A DNA stretch of 64,000 bases from Clostridium sp. OS1-26 (GTDB lineage: Bacteria > Bacillota > Clostridia > Clostridiales > Clostridiaceae), in assembly GCF_030915445.1 (NCBI RefSeq), contig NZ_CP133264.1:4621208-4685207 (forward strand). Direction: 5' to 3'. The notes beneath the pieces were generated by a model, which did not search any database, was not told the origin of the DNA, and saw only the letters and a list, made by a program, of their open reading frames with translations. This document shows, one piece after another, positions 36,336-45,007 of this stretch (its first letter is position 1; every line of letters starts with the position of its first letter). Both the position numbers and the translations under genes were made by a program.

Positions 36336-36591
36336 AATACTATTCCCCTATCTCTACTAAATAAATATAAGCTTACTTGGTCGAAAGTTAGTTTATATAT
36401 TTAAATTATAATATATATCTATTAACAAAAATACAATAGATTTTTTATTTAAAATAATATATTATCTCCAATCAACAATTCCATCTTACCTTTTGTTACA
36501 ATGATATATTCCTCCACACCTACATATTGTATGTTATAACATACTGATGTACAATATATTATATCATGTTATTTATAGAGGAGGTATTCTT

Positions 36592-37071
36592 ATGTCATCA
36601 GATCTTAGCAAAAGCGCTGAAAAGGTGCAAAATATACTAAACCAATTTGGATTTGAACTTAATGTTGTTGAATTATCAGAATCGACTCGTACTGCACAGG
36701 AGGCAGCTGATACAATCGGTTGCCAAGTGAGTCAAATAGCTAAATCATTAATATTTAAATGCAAAAACTCACAAAAACCACTTTTAATTATTGCAAGTGG
36801 CACAAATAGAGTTAATGAAAAAGTAATTAAACAATATATTGGAGAAAAACTTGAAAAAGCAGATGCTGATTTTGTTCTTGAACATACAGGGTTTGCAATA
36901 GGCGGCATACCTCCAATTGGTCATAAAAATTCTATTACAACATTAATTGATGAGGATTTAATGCAATATGAAGAAATATGGGCTGCTGCTGGAACTCCTC
37001 ATGCAGTTTTTAAACTTAATCCAAAAATTTTAACTGAAATAACAAAAGGAAATACTGTCTCAATAAAATAA
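36592..37071 (+). CDS. YbaK/EbsC-family aminoacyl-tRNA deacylase
   Basis: This 159-residue YbaK-domain protein has the family segments RTAQEAADTIGCQVSQIAKSLIFK (conserved Lys), SGTNRVNEK and GFAIGGIPPIGH. It resembles the clade of free-standing editing deacylases that hydrolyse misacylated tRNA in trans. The ATG at 36592 has GGAGG seven bases before it; a longer in-frame start at 36547 lacks a site. It is monocistronic with a strong terminator. The paralogue at 16636 shares the fold. Confidence 0.9.
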   Translation: MSSDLSKSAEKVQNILNQFGFELNVVELSESTRTAQEAADTIGCQVSQIAKSLIFKCKNSQKPLLIIASGTNRVNEKVIKQYIGEKLEKADADFVLEHTGFAIGGIPPIGHKNSITTLIDEDLMQYEEIWAAAGTPHAVFKLNPKILTEITKGNTVSIK

Positions 37072-37075
37072 CAAT

Positions 37076-37118
37076 AAAGCAGCCCACAAGGTATGTCATA
37101 TCTTGTGGACTGCTTTTT
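37076..37118. terminator. Bidirectional terminator between YbaK and GNAT genes
   Basis: AAGCAGCCCACAAGGTATG pairs with its near-complement ending in GTGGACTGCTT, a 19-base stem with A/T tracts on both sides between convergent genes. Confidence 0.88.
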
Positions 37119-37126
37119 GGTATAAA

Positions 37127-37660
37127 CTAGTCAATTAATAACCCCATTGCAAGTGAATCATAGAACTCACCATTAATTAAATAGTCTCTTTTCAAAACCC
37201 CTTCTTCTAAAAATCCTATTTTTTTATATAAATTAATACCTGCCTTATTATCAGTTCTAACCCTTAAATTTATTTTTCTAATTATCCCTGAATTCTTACT
37301 CCAATTGACTAAATATCTAATAAGTTCTTCACCAATACTATTTCCCCAATATTCTTTGAGAACACTTACTCCAAATTCACCAACATGAGCATTTCTTTGT
37401 CTTGGCCCACCTGAAAAGTTTAAATTCCCGATTACTTTTCCATTAACTTCTGCTATTATGAATAACGAATTATCTTTCTTCAAAGTGTTTTTTATAAATT
37501 CTTCTTCCTGCTCAACTGTTATTCCAAATTCGCCTAATCCAAAAGTTAAAAAGTCTGATTCTCCTCCTATTATGTTTAGGTACTTTATTAGCGCTTTAGA
37601 ATCAGACTGATTGGCTTTTCTAATAATAACCTTCTCTTGGTTGACTATAATTTCTTTCAT
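37127..37660 (-). CDS. GNAT family N-acetyltransferase
   Basis: This 177-residue protein has a GNAT fold. The acetyl-CoA-binding region appears as VSVLKEYWGNSIGEELIRYLVNW (residues about 98-120), preceded by NLNFSGGPRQRNAHVGEFG and followed by LRVRTDNKAGINLYKKIGF, as in the RimI/SpeG-like class. The substrate, a protein N-terminus, polyamine or small amine, is not shown. It is probably monocistronic; AGGGGGAA precedes the ATG. Confidence 0.9.
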   Translation of the reverse strand: MKEIIVNQEKVIIRKANQSDSKALIKYLNIIGGESDFLTFGLGEFGITVEQEEEFIKNTLKKDNSLFIIAEVNGKVIGNLNFSGGPRQRNAHVGEFGVSVLKEYWGNSIGEELIRYLVNWSKNSGIIRKINLRVRTDNKAGINLYKKIGFLEEGVLKRDYLINGEFYDSLAMGLLID

Positions 37661-37754
37661 TAGTAATTCCCCCTAAATGATTTTTATATGTAGACTTTGC
37701 TCTCGTATACTCTTCGCTTGTCCATTTTAAATAGCATTTTTGGCGTCTATTTCT

Positions 37755-38078
37755 CTAGGAGCTATTATCAGGTCCACCCCATATATGTTTTTTCATATTG
37801 ATGCATCCCCTTTTATTAAAAGTTATTCCCTCTGAACTTAGTATAGCTCTTTGAACTTCTGGTGAGCCAAATACGTATCCTGGTGACATTTCTCCAAGCC
37901 TATTAACTACTCTATGACATGGTAAATTAAGCTGTTTAGGTGCTGCTCTCATTGCCCAGCCAACTATTCTTGCACCTCTCGGTTCGCCCAATAATAAAGA
38001 TATCTGTCCATATGTAGCAACCTTACCTTCCGGTATCTGGGAAACTAATTCATAAACTTTTGAAAAAAAGTTCTTCAA
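37755..38078 (-). CDS. MGMT-family DNA alkyltransferase-like protein
   Basis: This 107-residue protein corresponds to the C-terminal DNA-binding and active-site domain of O6-alkylguanine-DNA alkyltransferase. It has IPEGKVATYGQISLLLG (recognition helix region), GARIVGWAMRAAP and the active-site box PCHRVV with the alkyl-acceptor cysteine present. The N-terminal domain of Ada/Ogt is absent. Short family members with Trp in place of Cys are damage-sensing ATL proteins; this one retains Cys, so either repair or sensing is possible. The sequence ends with a tail of about 15 residues. A strong GAGGGAAATC site precedes the ATG. Confidence 0.88.
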   Translation of the reverse strand: MKNFFSKVYELVSQIPEGKVATYGQISLLLGEPRGARIVGWAMRAAPKQLNLPCHRVVNRLGEMSPGYVFGSPEVQRAILSSEGITFNKRGCINMKKHIWGGPDNSS

Positions 38079-38199
38079 TGATTTCCCTCCTCTCTATCAG
38101 CAATTCGTAAACATATATTTTATATTTTATTATATATGGTCTATTTATCCAACACCATATTCATCAAATTTTAAACCTAATTTATCATTAAGCATGTAT

Positions 38200-38335
38200 C
38201 CAAAATCTTAGGTCGATATCCCAAATCTATGATTTGGTGATAGTCACTTACACAGTGTGCTGATTTTGAGATGATTACTTATACAGAGCGCTGATTTGGA
38301 GCTGATCGTTTATTCCTGCGAAGTAAAGAACAGAG
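38200..38335. repeat. Structured intergenic repeat, copy D
   Basis: In the minus orientation this stretch has CACACTGTGTAAGTGACTAT followed by CACCAAATC-n3-GATTTGGGATATCGAC, the same hairpin as in copies A, B and E. Just upstream is a diverged second partial unit (AATCAGCGCTCTGTATAAGTA). There is no gene between 38079 and 38470. Confidence 0.7.
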
Positions 38336-38344
38336 ATATGTTAA

Positions 38345-38378
38345 TAAAAAAATAAGCTGGCAAAATATAGCCAGCTTT
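38345..38378 (-). terminator. Terminator downstream of the ABC-F remnant
   Basis: On the minus strand AAGCTGGC and GCCAGCTT flank an eight-base loop, followed by ATTTTTTTATT. Confidence 0.7.
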
Positions 38379-38470
38379 AGTATATGAACTGTATAAGAGA
38401 AATACCTTACTAGGTACATTCTACATTATAACCATATAACATAAAATTAAACATATTATTTAAAATATTT

Positions 38471-38909
38471 TTAACTATTCAAATTTCTTTTTTTATTAAT
38501 TAGCTCTTTAAATCGATTATCTAATTGATTATAGGCTGAAGTACCTTGGGAAACTTTCGTCAACTCACCAAGTACATATGCAATTTCCTTTTCAATTAAC
38601 ATTTTCTGTTCTCTAATATTGTTTTGATTTTTTCAGCGCTATTCCAAATGAAGTTCACTTTCATATCTTCTTTTCATCTCTATAAAAGCTATTCTGTTTA
38701 AGATATCCAATTTCAATATCCTCCTTATACCAAAGAACACTTCCTTGCTCAGGTTTAAGGCTACCGTAAATTATATTTCCTAAGGTACTTTTGCCTGCTC
38801 CATTTAATTCTACCATACCTATTCTATCACCTAAAGCAATATTAAAATTTACATTATTTAAAATAGTTACTTCACCAAATTCTTTATTTATTTCTTGTAA
38901 ACTTAGCAT
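38471..38909 (-). pseudogene. Remnant of an ABC-F family ATPase gene
   Basis: The 5' part (to 38661) encodes MLSLQEINKEFGEVTILNN and GMVELNGAGKSTLGNIIYG, the first part of an ABC-F nucleotide-binding domain. Its Walker A motif is altered (VELNGAGKST). It then stops. The 3' part (38471-38602) encodes a tail containing EIAYVLGELTKVSQGT and INKKRN, like the C-terminus of clostridial ABC-F proteins, in another frame. Most of the usual 500-residue protein is missing. ABC-F proteins act on the ribosome and some give antibiotic resistance. This copy cannot be functional. It lies 19 bases downstream of glnS on the same strand. Confidence 0.75.
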
Positions 38910-38928
38910 CATTGCCATAAATTAAGCT

Positions 38929-40584
38929 TTAGCCCTTATATGAACTCTTTAATGATACGATTTTATTAAATACTAATTTATTTTCATTAGACAATTTAAA
39001 ATCCTTTATAAAATAACCATGTCTTATAAATTGAAATCTTCCTTCATATCCTAACTCCGTAACCGCTGATTCAACAAAGGCATTTGTCTTTATTTCAAGT
39101 GAGTTTGAATTTAATGTTTCAAAAAGGTTATCTCCTGAAGGCACTTCTCTAAAGAGATCAGAAAATATTCTAATATTGCAAGGAACAGCATAATCAGCAT
39201 TTACCCAATGAATAGTACCTTTTACCTTTCTTTCCGTAAAACCGCTTCCACTTTTAGTTTTAGGATCATAGGTACATCTTAATTCTATTACAGTTCCCTT
39301 TTCATCTTTTATTACTTCATTGCATTTTATAAAATATGCATATTTAAGTCTAACTTCTCCACCTAATAACAATCGGTTATATTTTTTAGGAGGATTTTCA
39401 TTAAAATCTTCTCTATCAATATAAATATTCTTAGTAAAGGGTATCCTTCTAATTCCTAATTCTTCCTTTTCACTATTATTCTCAGCATCTAAATATTCAA
39501 CATAATTATCTGGTAAGTTTGTAATCACTACTTTAATGGGATCAAGTACTGCCATGATTGAAGGCACCTTAGATTTTAAATCTTGTCTTAAAGAATGTTC
39601 TAACATTGCTATATCTACAACGCTCTCACTTTTCGATACTCCTATTTCACCTAAAAAATTATGAATAGATTCTTTTGTATATCCTCTTCTTCTTAAGCCT
39701 TTTATCGTTGGCATCCTAGGATCATCCCATCCTTCTACTACTTTGCTTGCTACAAGCATCTTTAAATATCTTTTGCTTGTAACAACTCCACTTAAACTCA
39801 TTCTTCCAAATTCTATTTGTCTTGGTATAAAACTCTCTAAATCTAATTCTCTTAGAACCCATTCATATAATGGTCTGTGATCTTTAAACTCTACGGAGCA
39901 CAAAGAGTGTGAAATTCCTTCTATATAATCTTGAATTGGATGGGCATAATCATACATTGGATAAATACACCACTTCTCTCCTGTTCTATAATGTGGTGTA
40001 TAACATATTCTATAAATAACCGGATCCCTCATATTCATATTTGGGCTTTCCATATCTATCTTTGCTCTTAGCACTTTTTCTCCTTCTTTAAAACATCCCT
40101 CTTTCATTTTCTTAAATAACTCTAAGTTTTCTTCAACACTTCTGTTTCTGAAAGGGCTATCCTTTCCTTTTTCAGTTAAGGTTCCTCTATATTCTCTTAT
40201 TTCACCGCTACTTAAATCGCAAACATATGCCTTTCCCTTTTTAATAAGATATTTTGCATATTCATATATTTGATCATTATAATCTGATCCATAAAATGCT
40301 TTATCATCATAATTGAATCCTAACCATTTCATGTCTTCTATAATTGATTCTACAAATTCAATATTTTCCTTTTGCGGATTTGTATCATCAAATCTTAAAT
40401 TAAACTTTCCTTTATATTTTTTAGCTAAAGAGTAACTTATATTTATTGCATAAGCACTTCCAATATGAAGGTATCCATTTGGTTCTGGCGGAAAACGAGT
40501 GTGAATTTCTTTATATATTCCCTCTTCTAAATCTATTTTAACCAGTCTATCTATAAAATTTAAATTTTCTTTATCATTGTACAT
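38929..40584 (-). CDS. glnS: Glutaminyl-tRNA synthetase
   Basis: This 551-residue class I synthetase has the HIGH region FPPEPNGYLHIGSAYAI near residue 30 and the KMSKS counterpart VVTSKRYL (near residue 270). The C-terminal beta-barrels for anticodon recognition extend to the end, giving a normal GlnRS length. GlnRS is not universal in Gram-positive bacteria, many of which make Gln-tRNA by GatCAB, but it occurs in several clostridia. Expression is controlled by an upstream T-box with a CAA specifier, so low charged tRNA-Gln should raise its transcription. The ATG has AGGAGG upstream. Confidence 0.95.
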   Translation of the reverse strand: MYNDKENLNFIDRLVKIDLEEGIYKEIHTRFPPEPNGYLHIGSAYAINISYSLAKKYKGKFNLRFDDTNPQKENIEFVESIIEDMKWLGFNYDDKAFYGSDYNDQIYEYAKYLIKKGKAYVCDLSSGEIREYRGTLTEKGKDSPFRNRSVEENLELFKKMKEGCFKEGEKVLRAKIDMESPNMNMRDPVIYRICYTPHYRTGEKWCIYPMYDYAHPIQDYIEGISHSLCSVEFKDHRPLYEWVLRELDLESFIPRQIEFGRMSLSGVVTSKRYLKMLVASKVVEGWDDPRMPTIKGLRRRGYTKESIHNFLGEIGVSKSESVVDIAMLEHSLRQDLKSKVPSIMAVLDPIKVVITNLPDNYVEYLDAENNSEKEELGIRRIPFTKNIYIDREDFNENPPKKYNRLLLGGEVRLKYAYFIKCNEVIKDEKGTVIELRCTYDPKTKSGSGFTERKVKGTIHWVNADYAVPCNIRIFSDLFREVPSGDNLFETLNSNSLEIKTNAFVESAVTELGYEGRFQFIRHGYFIKDFKLSNENKLVFNKIVSLKSSYKG

Positions 40585-40737
40585 ATCGCAGCCTCCTAAA
40601 AATTAATTTTATATTTTATCTAGGCATATGATACGCTGATAAATTTGAAGAGGAATAAATTCTCTTAAACGAAATAGTTTACTTGCCCCATTTAATCACA
40701 TCCTTTCAGTTTCTTTCAAAAATTACATATATAAAAT

Positions 40738-41005
40738 AAAAAACTCTCATCCATAAAACTTAATAGTCTTAAGGACGAGAGTTAAACTTTCGTGGTGCCA
40801 CCTTTATTCATTGATATGTTGCCATATCAATCTTTTCGAGTACGGTATCATCATTCATACTTATACTCTAGTTCTTTAACGTGAACATACGTCATGATAT
40901 CACTTTTTATATAAAGATCCACATGAAGCTCCGAGGCTTGGTTCAACATATCCTTCTTTGCCCCTTTTCAGCTAACGGAGCTCTCTGCAAAAGAATATAT
41001 ATGCT
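40738..41005 (-). promoter_or_regulatory. T-box riboswitch upstream of glnS
   Basis: The minus strand carries Stem I (GCAGAGAGCTCCG...CGGAGC). A specifier region reads GAAC-CAA-GCCTCGG, giving the Gln codon CAA at 40938-40940. Next is the T-box core AAGGTGGCACCACG. A terminator follows, made of AACTCTCGTCC and GGATGAGAGTTTTTTA. The specifier agrees with the gene product. Confidence 0.92.
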
Positions 41006-41064
41006 TACTCTTCTCATCATAGCAATTGATTATATTATTAAACATTTTATACAATAATATTAAT

Positions 41065-42315
41065 TTAGTCAACATTTTTAGAATTAAAAGCTTTTAAAAC
41101 CAATGAAGCATTATGTCCACCAAATCCAAAAGAATTTGATAAAGCATAATTAAACTCAGCATTTTTACCCTCATTAGGTACATAGTACAGATCGCATTCT
41201 GGATCTGGAGTTTTATAGTTTATGGTTGGTGGTAAAAATTTATCCTCAAGTGCAAATGCTGTTATGATAGCTTCTATAGAACCTGATGCCCCTAACAAGT
41301 GCCCTGTCATTGATTTGGTTGAACTAATGGCAAGTTTATACGCATGTTCACCAAATACAGACTTCACAGCAGCAGTTTCGGTTTTATCATTTGGTTTTGT
41401 TGAAGTTCCGTGTGCATTTATATATCCAATATCAGAAGGTTTTATATCAGCATCTTTAATTGCAAGTTGCATACACCTTGCAGCACCTTCTCCACCTTCT
41501 GAAGGTGCAGTTATATGATATGCGTCATTTGTACAACCATAACCAACTATTTCAGCAATAATATTTGCTCCTCTGTTTAAAGCATGCCCAAGTTCTTCGA
41601 GTATAAGTACACCAGCACCTTCTCCTAGTACAAATCCATTTCTTTCTAAGTCAAAAGGCCTAGAAGCGGTATAAGGGTCTTCATTTGTTGTTATAGCTTT
41701 ACTAGCATTAAATCCCGCTAAAGTTAATCTCGTAATAGATGCCTCTGATCCTCCAGCAATCATGATATCAGCATCATTACGTGCTATTACCTTAAAGGCA
41801 TCACCTATTGAGTTAGTAGAAGAAGCACAAGCTGAAACAGAACATTCATTGAAACCTTTAGCCCCATATTTTATGGCTATAATTCCTGATGCCATATTAG
41901 GTATCATCATAGGAACAAAGAACGGACTAACCTTCCGATAACCTTTTTCAATAAGTTCACTATGTTGTTTTTCCATAGTTTCAATTCCACCTATCCCTGT
42001 TCCTATTATTACACCTACTCGCTCCTTATCTATTTTATCAAAATCCAACTTTGAGTCTTCAATAGCCATTTGAGCAGATGCTAGTGCAAATTGAGCAAAC
42101 CTATCCATTCTTCTGATTTCTTTTTTATCAATAAATATAGATGGATCAAAATTCTTTATTTCCCCACCAACTTTAGTTGGTAGATCAGAAACATCAATTC
42201 GTTCAATTTTACTAATTCCACACTTTCCAGTTTTTATTGACTGCCAAAGTTTATCTGCTCCAATTCCAAGAGATGAAACTGCTCCCATCCCTGTGATAAC
42301 TACACGTCTTTTCAT
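41065..42315 (-). CDS. fabF: Beta-ketoacyl-ACP synthase II
   Basis: This 416-residue condensing enzyme has the catalytic Cys in SVSACASSTNS (near 165). The two catalytic histidines lie in NAHGTSTKPND (near 303) and TKSMTGHLLGASG (near 338). FabF elongates acyl-ACP with malonyl-ACP in type II fatty acid synthesis. It stands alone, not in a fab operon. In the leader, GTAAAG-TGC and GCA-ggac-CTTTAC could form a hairpin near 42376-42410, whose role is unknown. The product is cytoplasmic. AGGAGG lies upstream of the ATG. Confidence 0.95.
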   Translation of the reverse strand: MKRRVVITGMGAVSSLGIGADKLWQSIKTGKCGISKIERIDVSDLPTKVGGEIKNFDPSIFIDKKEIRRMDRFAQFALASAQMAIEDSKLDFDKIDKERVGVIIGTGIGGIETMEKQHSELIEKGYRKVSPFFVPMMIPNMASGIIAIKYGAKGFNECSVSACASSTNSIGDAFKVIARNDADIMIAGGSEASITRLTLAGFNASKAITTNEDPYTASRPFDLERNGFVLGEGAGVLILEELGHALNRGANIIAEIVGYGCTNDAYHITAPSEGGEGAARCMQLAIKDADIKPSDIGYINAHGTSTKPNDKTETAAVKSVFGEHAYKLAISSTKSMTGHLLGASGSIEAIITAFALEDKFLPPTINYKTPDPECDLYYVPNEGKNAEFNYALSNSFGFGGHNASLVLKAFNSKNVD

Positions 42316-42580
42316 ATAAAAAATCCTCCTAATTTTACATTATAAAACTTCATGTACTATGGCATAAAATATAAGTAAAGGTCCTGCGTTGTAGACTAAA
42401 TTACACCGCTGCACTTTACCACCACATTTGCATAGTATTTACTTTAGTAATTGTAATGGATATAATGAATTAAAATAAATAAATATTACCTTTAAAAATA
42501 ATTTTAATAGATTTAGTAAATTAAAATGAACAAATATTGCTTTTAAAATATAAAACTATCGTTAGAAAAGGATTTAAGAT

Positions 42581-43489
42581 ATGATAAACTTAAAAGAAGC
42601 TATCGTTTCAAGTATAGATTACATTGAAGATAACCTATATAATAAGATTTCCTTAGATGATATATCTTTTCATGCAGGAGTATCTAAATATCATCTTCAT
42701 AGAATTTTTAAATCTTTGACAGGTGAATCTATTATTGAATACGTTCAATCAAGAAAGCTGACATCAAGCATTAATGAACTTGTAAATACTAATATGAGAG
42801 TTATAGATATTGCTCTAAATTATGGTTTTGACTACGAACAATCTTACATTAGAGCTTTTAAAAAGAAATTCGGATATACACCATTAAAAGTGAGATCAGA
42901 TCAAAATTCGTTAAGTGTAATAATTAAAGAAAAAATTAATACTAATGATATTTTATCTGTCGATAACTCAATTACTTACAATCCACATTTTATATTTAAA
43001 CAAAAGTTTAATTTAGTTGGTATCAAACATAAAATATTAAGTAAGTCTGGTATTAAAACCGCAAATGCTTATGGAAGGGATTTCTTTTACAAGCATAAAG
43101 ACAAAATTGTTAATGCTATAAATCCTCAGTTATACTTTGGATATACAGATTGGAGTGGAAATGATAATGGTTTTATTTACTATATTCCAGCTGTACAAGT
43201 ACCCGACTCTACTAACCTACCAGAAGGAATGACGTACATTTCCATACCAGCTCATAAGTATGTAGTTTTCCGCTTTGTTGGATTTTTTCGACCAGATGAT
43301 ATTAATGGAAGACATGTAGGAAGGTTACTGGTTCAATTATATTCTAAATGGATTTTTAGGTCAGGTTATAAGTTTGCTGATACCTTTAGATTTGAGTATA
43401 TTGACACATCTATTTCAAAGGATAACTATTGTGAGTTATATGTGTATCAGCCTATAGAAGATATACATAATGTTACAACCTCACATTAA
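42581..43489 (+). CDS. AraC-family regulator with GyrI-like effector domain
   Basis: This 302-residue protein starts with two helix-turn-helix motifs of AraC type (about residues 8-108). They are marked by LDDISFHAGVSKYHLHRIFKSLTGESIIEYVQSRKL and IDIALNYGFDYEQSYIRAFKKKFGYTPL. A C-terminal domain of about 160 residues follows (PAHKYVVFRFVGFF and FRFEYIDT segments). It resembles GyrI/SOUL-type small-molecule binding domains such as those of Rob and BmrR-like proteins. A multidrug or metabolite effector is likely. No divergent target gene is close; it may control a distant gene. Confidence 0.9.
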   Translation: MINLKEAIVSSIDYIEDNLYNKISLDDISFHAGVSKYHLHRIFKSLTGESIIEYVQSRKLTSSINELVNTNMRVIDIALNYGFDYEQSYIRAFKKKFGYTPLKVRSDQNSLSVIIKEKINTNDILSVDNSITYNPHFIFKQKFNLVGIKHKILSKSGIKTANAYGRDFFYKHKDKIVNAINPQLYFGYTDWSGNDNGFIYYIPAVQVPDSTNLPEGMTYISIPAHKYVVFRFVGFFRPDDINGRHVGRLLVQLYSKWIFRSGYKFADTFRFEYIDTSISKDNYCELYVYQPIEDIHNVTTSH

Positions 43490-43494
43490 AATGA

Positions 43495-43540
43495 GCATGT
43501 ATAGATTTGATGTATATCTATACATGCCTTAATAATTTAA
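43495..43540 (+). terminator. Terminator after the AraC-type gene
   Basis: GCATGTATAGAT and ATCTATACATGC form a 12-base perfect stem with a nine-base loop; the following T-tract is weak. Confidence 0.7.
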
Positions 43541-43606
43541 AAATAAAAAAGCTAGATAGCTTATCCAACTTTTCATATTACCATATAATATAAGTTTAAA
43601 ATACAG

Positions 43607-44467
43607 CTACGCAGATTCATGTATGCTATCTGTATTAGCAACAATTAAATTTTCTTCATTGTTTTTAGCTTTTGTAGAAGCTAAGCTGGCCGCATTTATC
43701 ATCTTATATACAAGTGAAATTATGTTATCGTTTATAAGTTTATTTTCTTTTGCCACAGATACTCCAACTGAAATAGTAACATCTATATTATCAATAAAGG
43801 GACTTGAAGAAACTATTTTTATCAAATATTTTGCTAGATTAATAGATTGATCTATGGAATAAGGAGTTAAAACAATAAATTCATCTCCTGCAAATCTTGA
43901 AAAAAAAGTATCTTTAGGGATATTGTCCTTTAAAATTTTGCTTAATTCCTTTAATACTATATCTCCCTTAATATGTCCATATTTTTTATTGATATATCCA
44001 AAGTTATTTAAATCAATAAAAATAATAACAGGAGCTATTCCTTCCTTTATTAGCTTTAGAGTCTTATAATATATGTAATCACTCTTGTATAAACCTGTTA
44101 AAAGGTCTATATGCTTGCCTAACTCCTTATAAAGTTGGTTTTTTATTAACATTCCTAACAACCTATTATCATCTCTAACTAATAAAACATCTTCTCCGCT
44201 TTTATCAAATATCTCTTTTGCCTTCCATATATATGTATTGCTGTTTATATATGTAATAGAGCTTGTCATAGCATCAGCCACAATTCTATTAGGATGTGCT
44301 TTAAATAAATTTTTATATGTTAACACGCCAACAGTTTTATCGTTTTCTACAACCAAAAAATAGTGGCAATCACTATCCAAAATCAAATCTTGAATTTTTT
44401 GAATACTGTCACATGCATTTATAGTTATATAATTTGAAGATATTATATCCGATATGGTTCTTATCAT
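43607..44467 (-). CDS. CBS pair-GGDEF diguanylate cyclase
   Basis: This 286-residue cytoplasmic protein has two CBS domains (about residues 1-115) followed by a GGDEF domain (about 120-275). The active site reads RFAGDEFIVL, so the first Gly of GGDEF is Ala; AGDEF variants can still be catalytic. CBS pairs usually bind adenine nucleotides, suggesting coupling of c-di-GMP synthesis to energy state. The ATG overlaps the stop of the preceding gene by four bases, meaning translational coupling with a small protein of unknown function. The I-site position (IPKD before TFFSRF) lacks Arg. Confidence 0.9.
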   Translation of the reverse strand: MIRTISDIISSNYITINACDSIQKIQDLILDSDCHYFLVVENDKTVGVLTYKNLFKAHPNRIVADAMTSSITYINSNTYIWKAKEIFDKSGEDVLLVRDDNRLLGMLIKNQLYKELGKHIDLLTGLYKSDYIYYKTLKLIKEGIAPVIIFIDLNNFGYINKKYGHIKGDIVLKELSKILKDNIPKDTFFSRFAGDEFIVLTPYSIDQSINLAKYLIKIVSSSPFIDNIDVTISVGVSVAKENKLINDNIISLVYKMINAASLASTKAKNNEENLIVANTDSIHESA

Positions 44468-44814
44468 ATATCTATAGACCTGCTAACCTGAAGTACGATA
44501 TTCACTTGTACTTTTATTATCATAGAAGGTGTAGCAATTCTTCCTCCCTCTTCTAAAACTAATGGTATTAATTTTTCCTTAGGTAGAATATTGAGTAAAG
44601 ATTTTCTAATTACAACAGCCTCAATTGCATCGTGATCAATTCTAATAATGTCATACTGATCTGGAGACAGAGCATCTGCCATTCTTCTTGCACCTTCTGG
44701 TCCTATTGGAGCTTTTTTACCAACAATCAAAACATCTTGCATCGGAGGCATTTCAAATTCTGATAACCTCATAGATATTTCTGCTTTTTTTGTGCTTTCA
44801 ATATAACCACTCAT
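44464..44814 (-). CDS. Conserved-looking 116-residue protein, unknown function, coupled to CBS-GGDEF
   Basis: I do not recognise this protein. It is soluble, with MPPMQDVLIVGKKAPIGPEG near residue 23, an SPDQYDIIRIDHDAIEAVVIRK stretch and a hydrophobic, basic C-terminal part. The alternating hydrophobic pattern suggests an alpha/beta domain. A GTG nine bases upstream overlaps the GAGGAG site, so the ATG at 44814 is preferred. Its stop overlaps the start of the CBS-GGDEF gene (ATGA), making the two products likely partners, perhaps an input or regulator for the cyclase. No catalytic motif is evident. Confidence 0.75.
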   Translation of the reverse strand: MSGYIESTKKAEISMRLSEFEMPPMQDVLIVGKKAPIGPEGARRMADALSPDQYDIIRIDHDAIEAVVIRKSLLNILPKEKLIPLVLEEGGRIATPSMIIKVQVNIVLQVSRSIDI

Positions 44815-45007
44815 AGCATACACTCCTCTTAATCACTAGATATTATTTAACTGCAACTTTTAATATTAATTATTTTACATTTATTCTAAATTTTTTATTC
44901 ACATAATGGTATTATAGTATTTTATATGCTACATTACAAGGCAAAATATGGAATAAAAGTCATTATGGTGTAACTTCCCTTGTCAATAATGGAAGAGTTT
45001 ATATTCT

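Noticed and set aside
42316..42580. Possible structured leader of fabF
   Set aside because: GTAAAG...CTTTAC can pair, but no known riboswitch or fatty-acid regulator site was recognised, so it is not listed as a feature.
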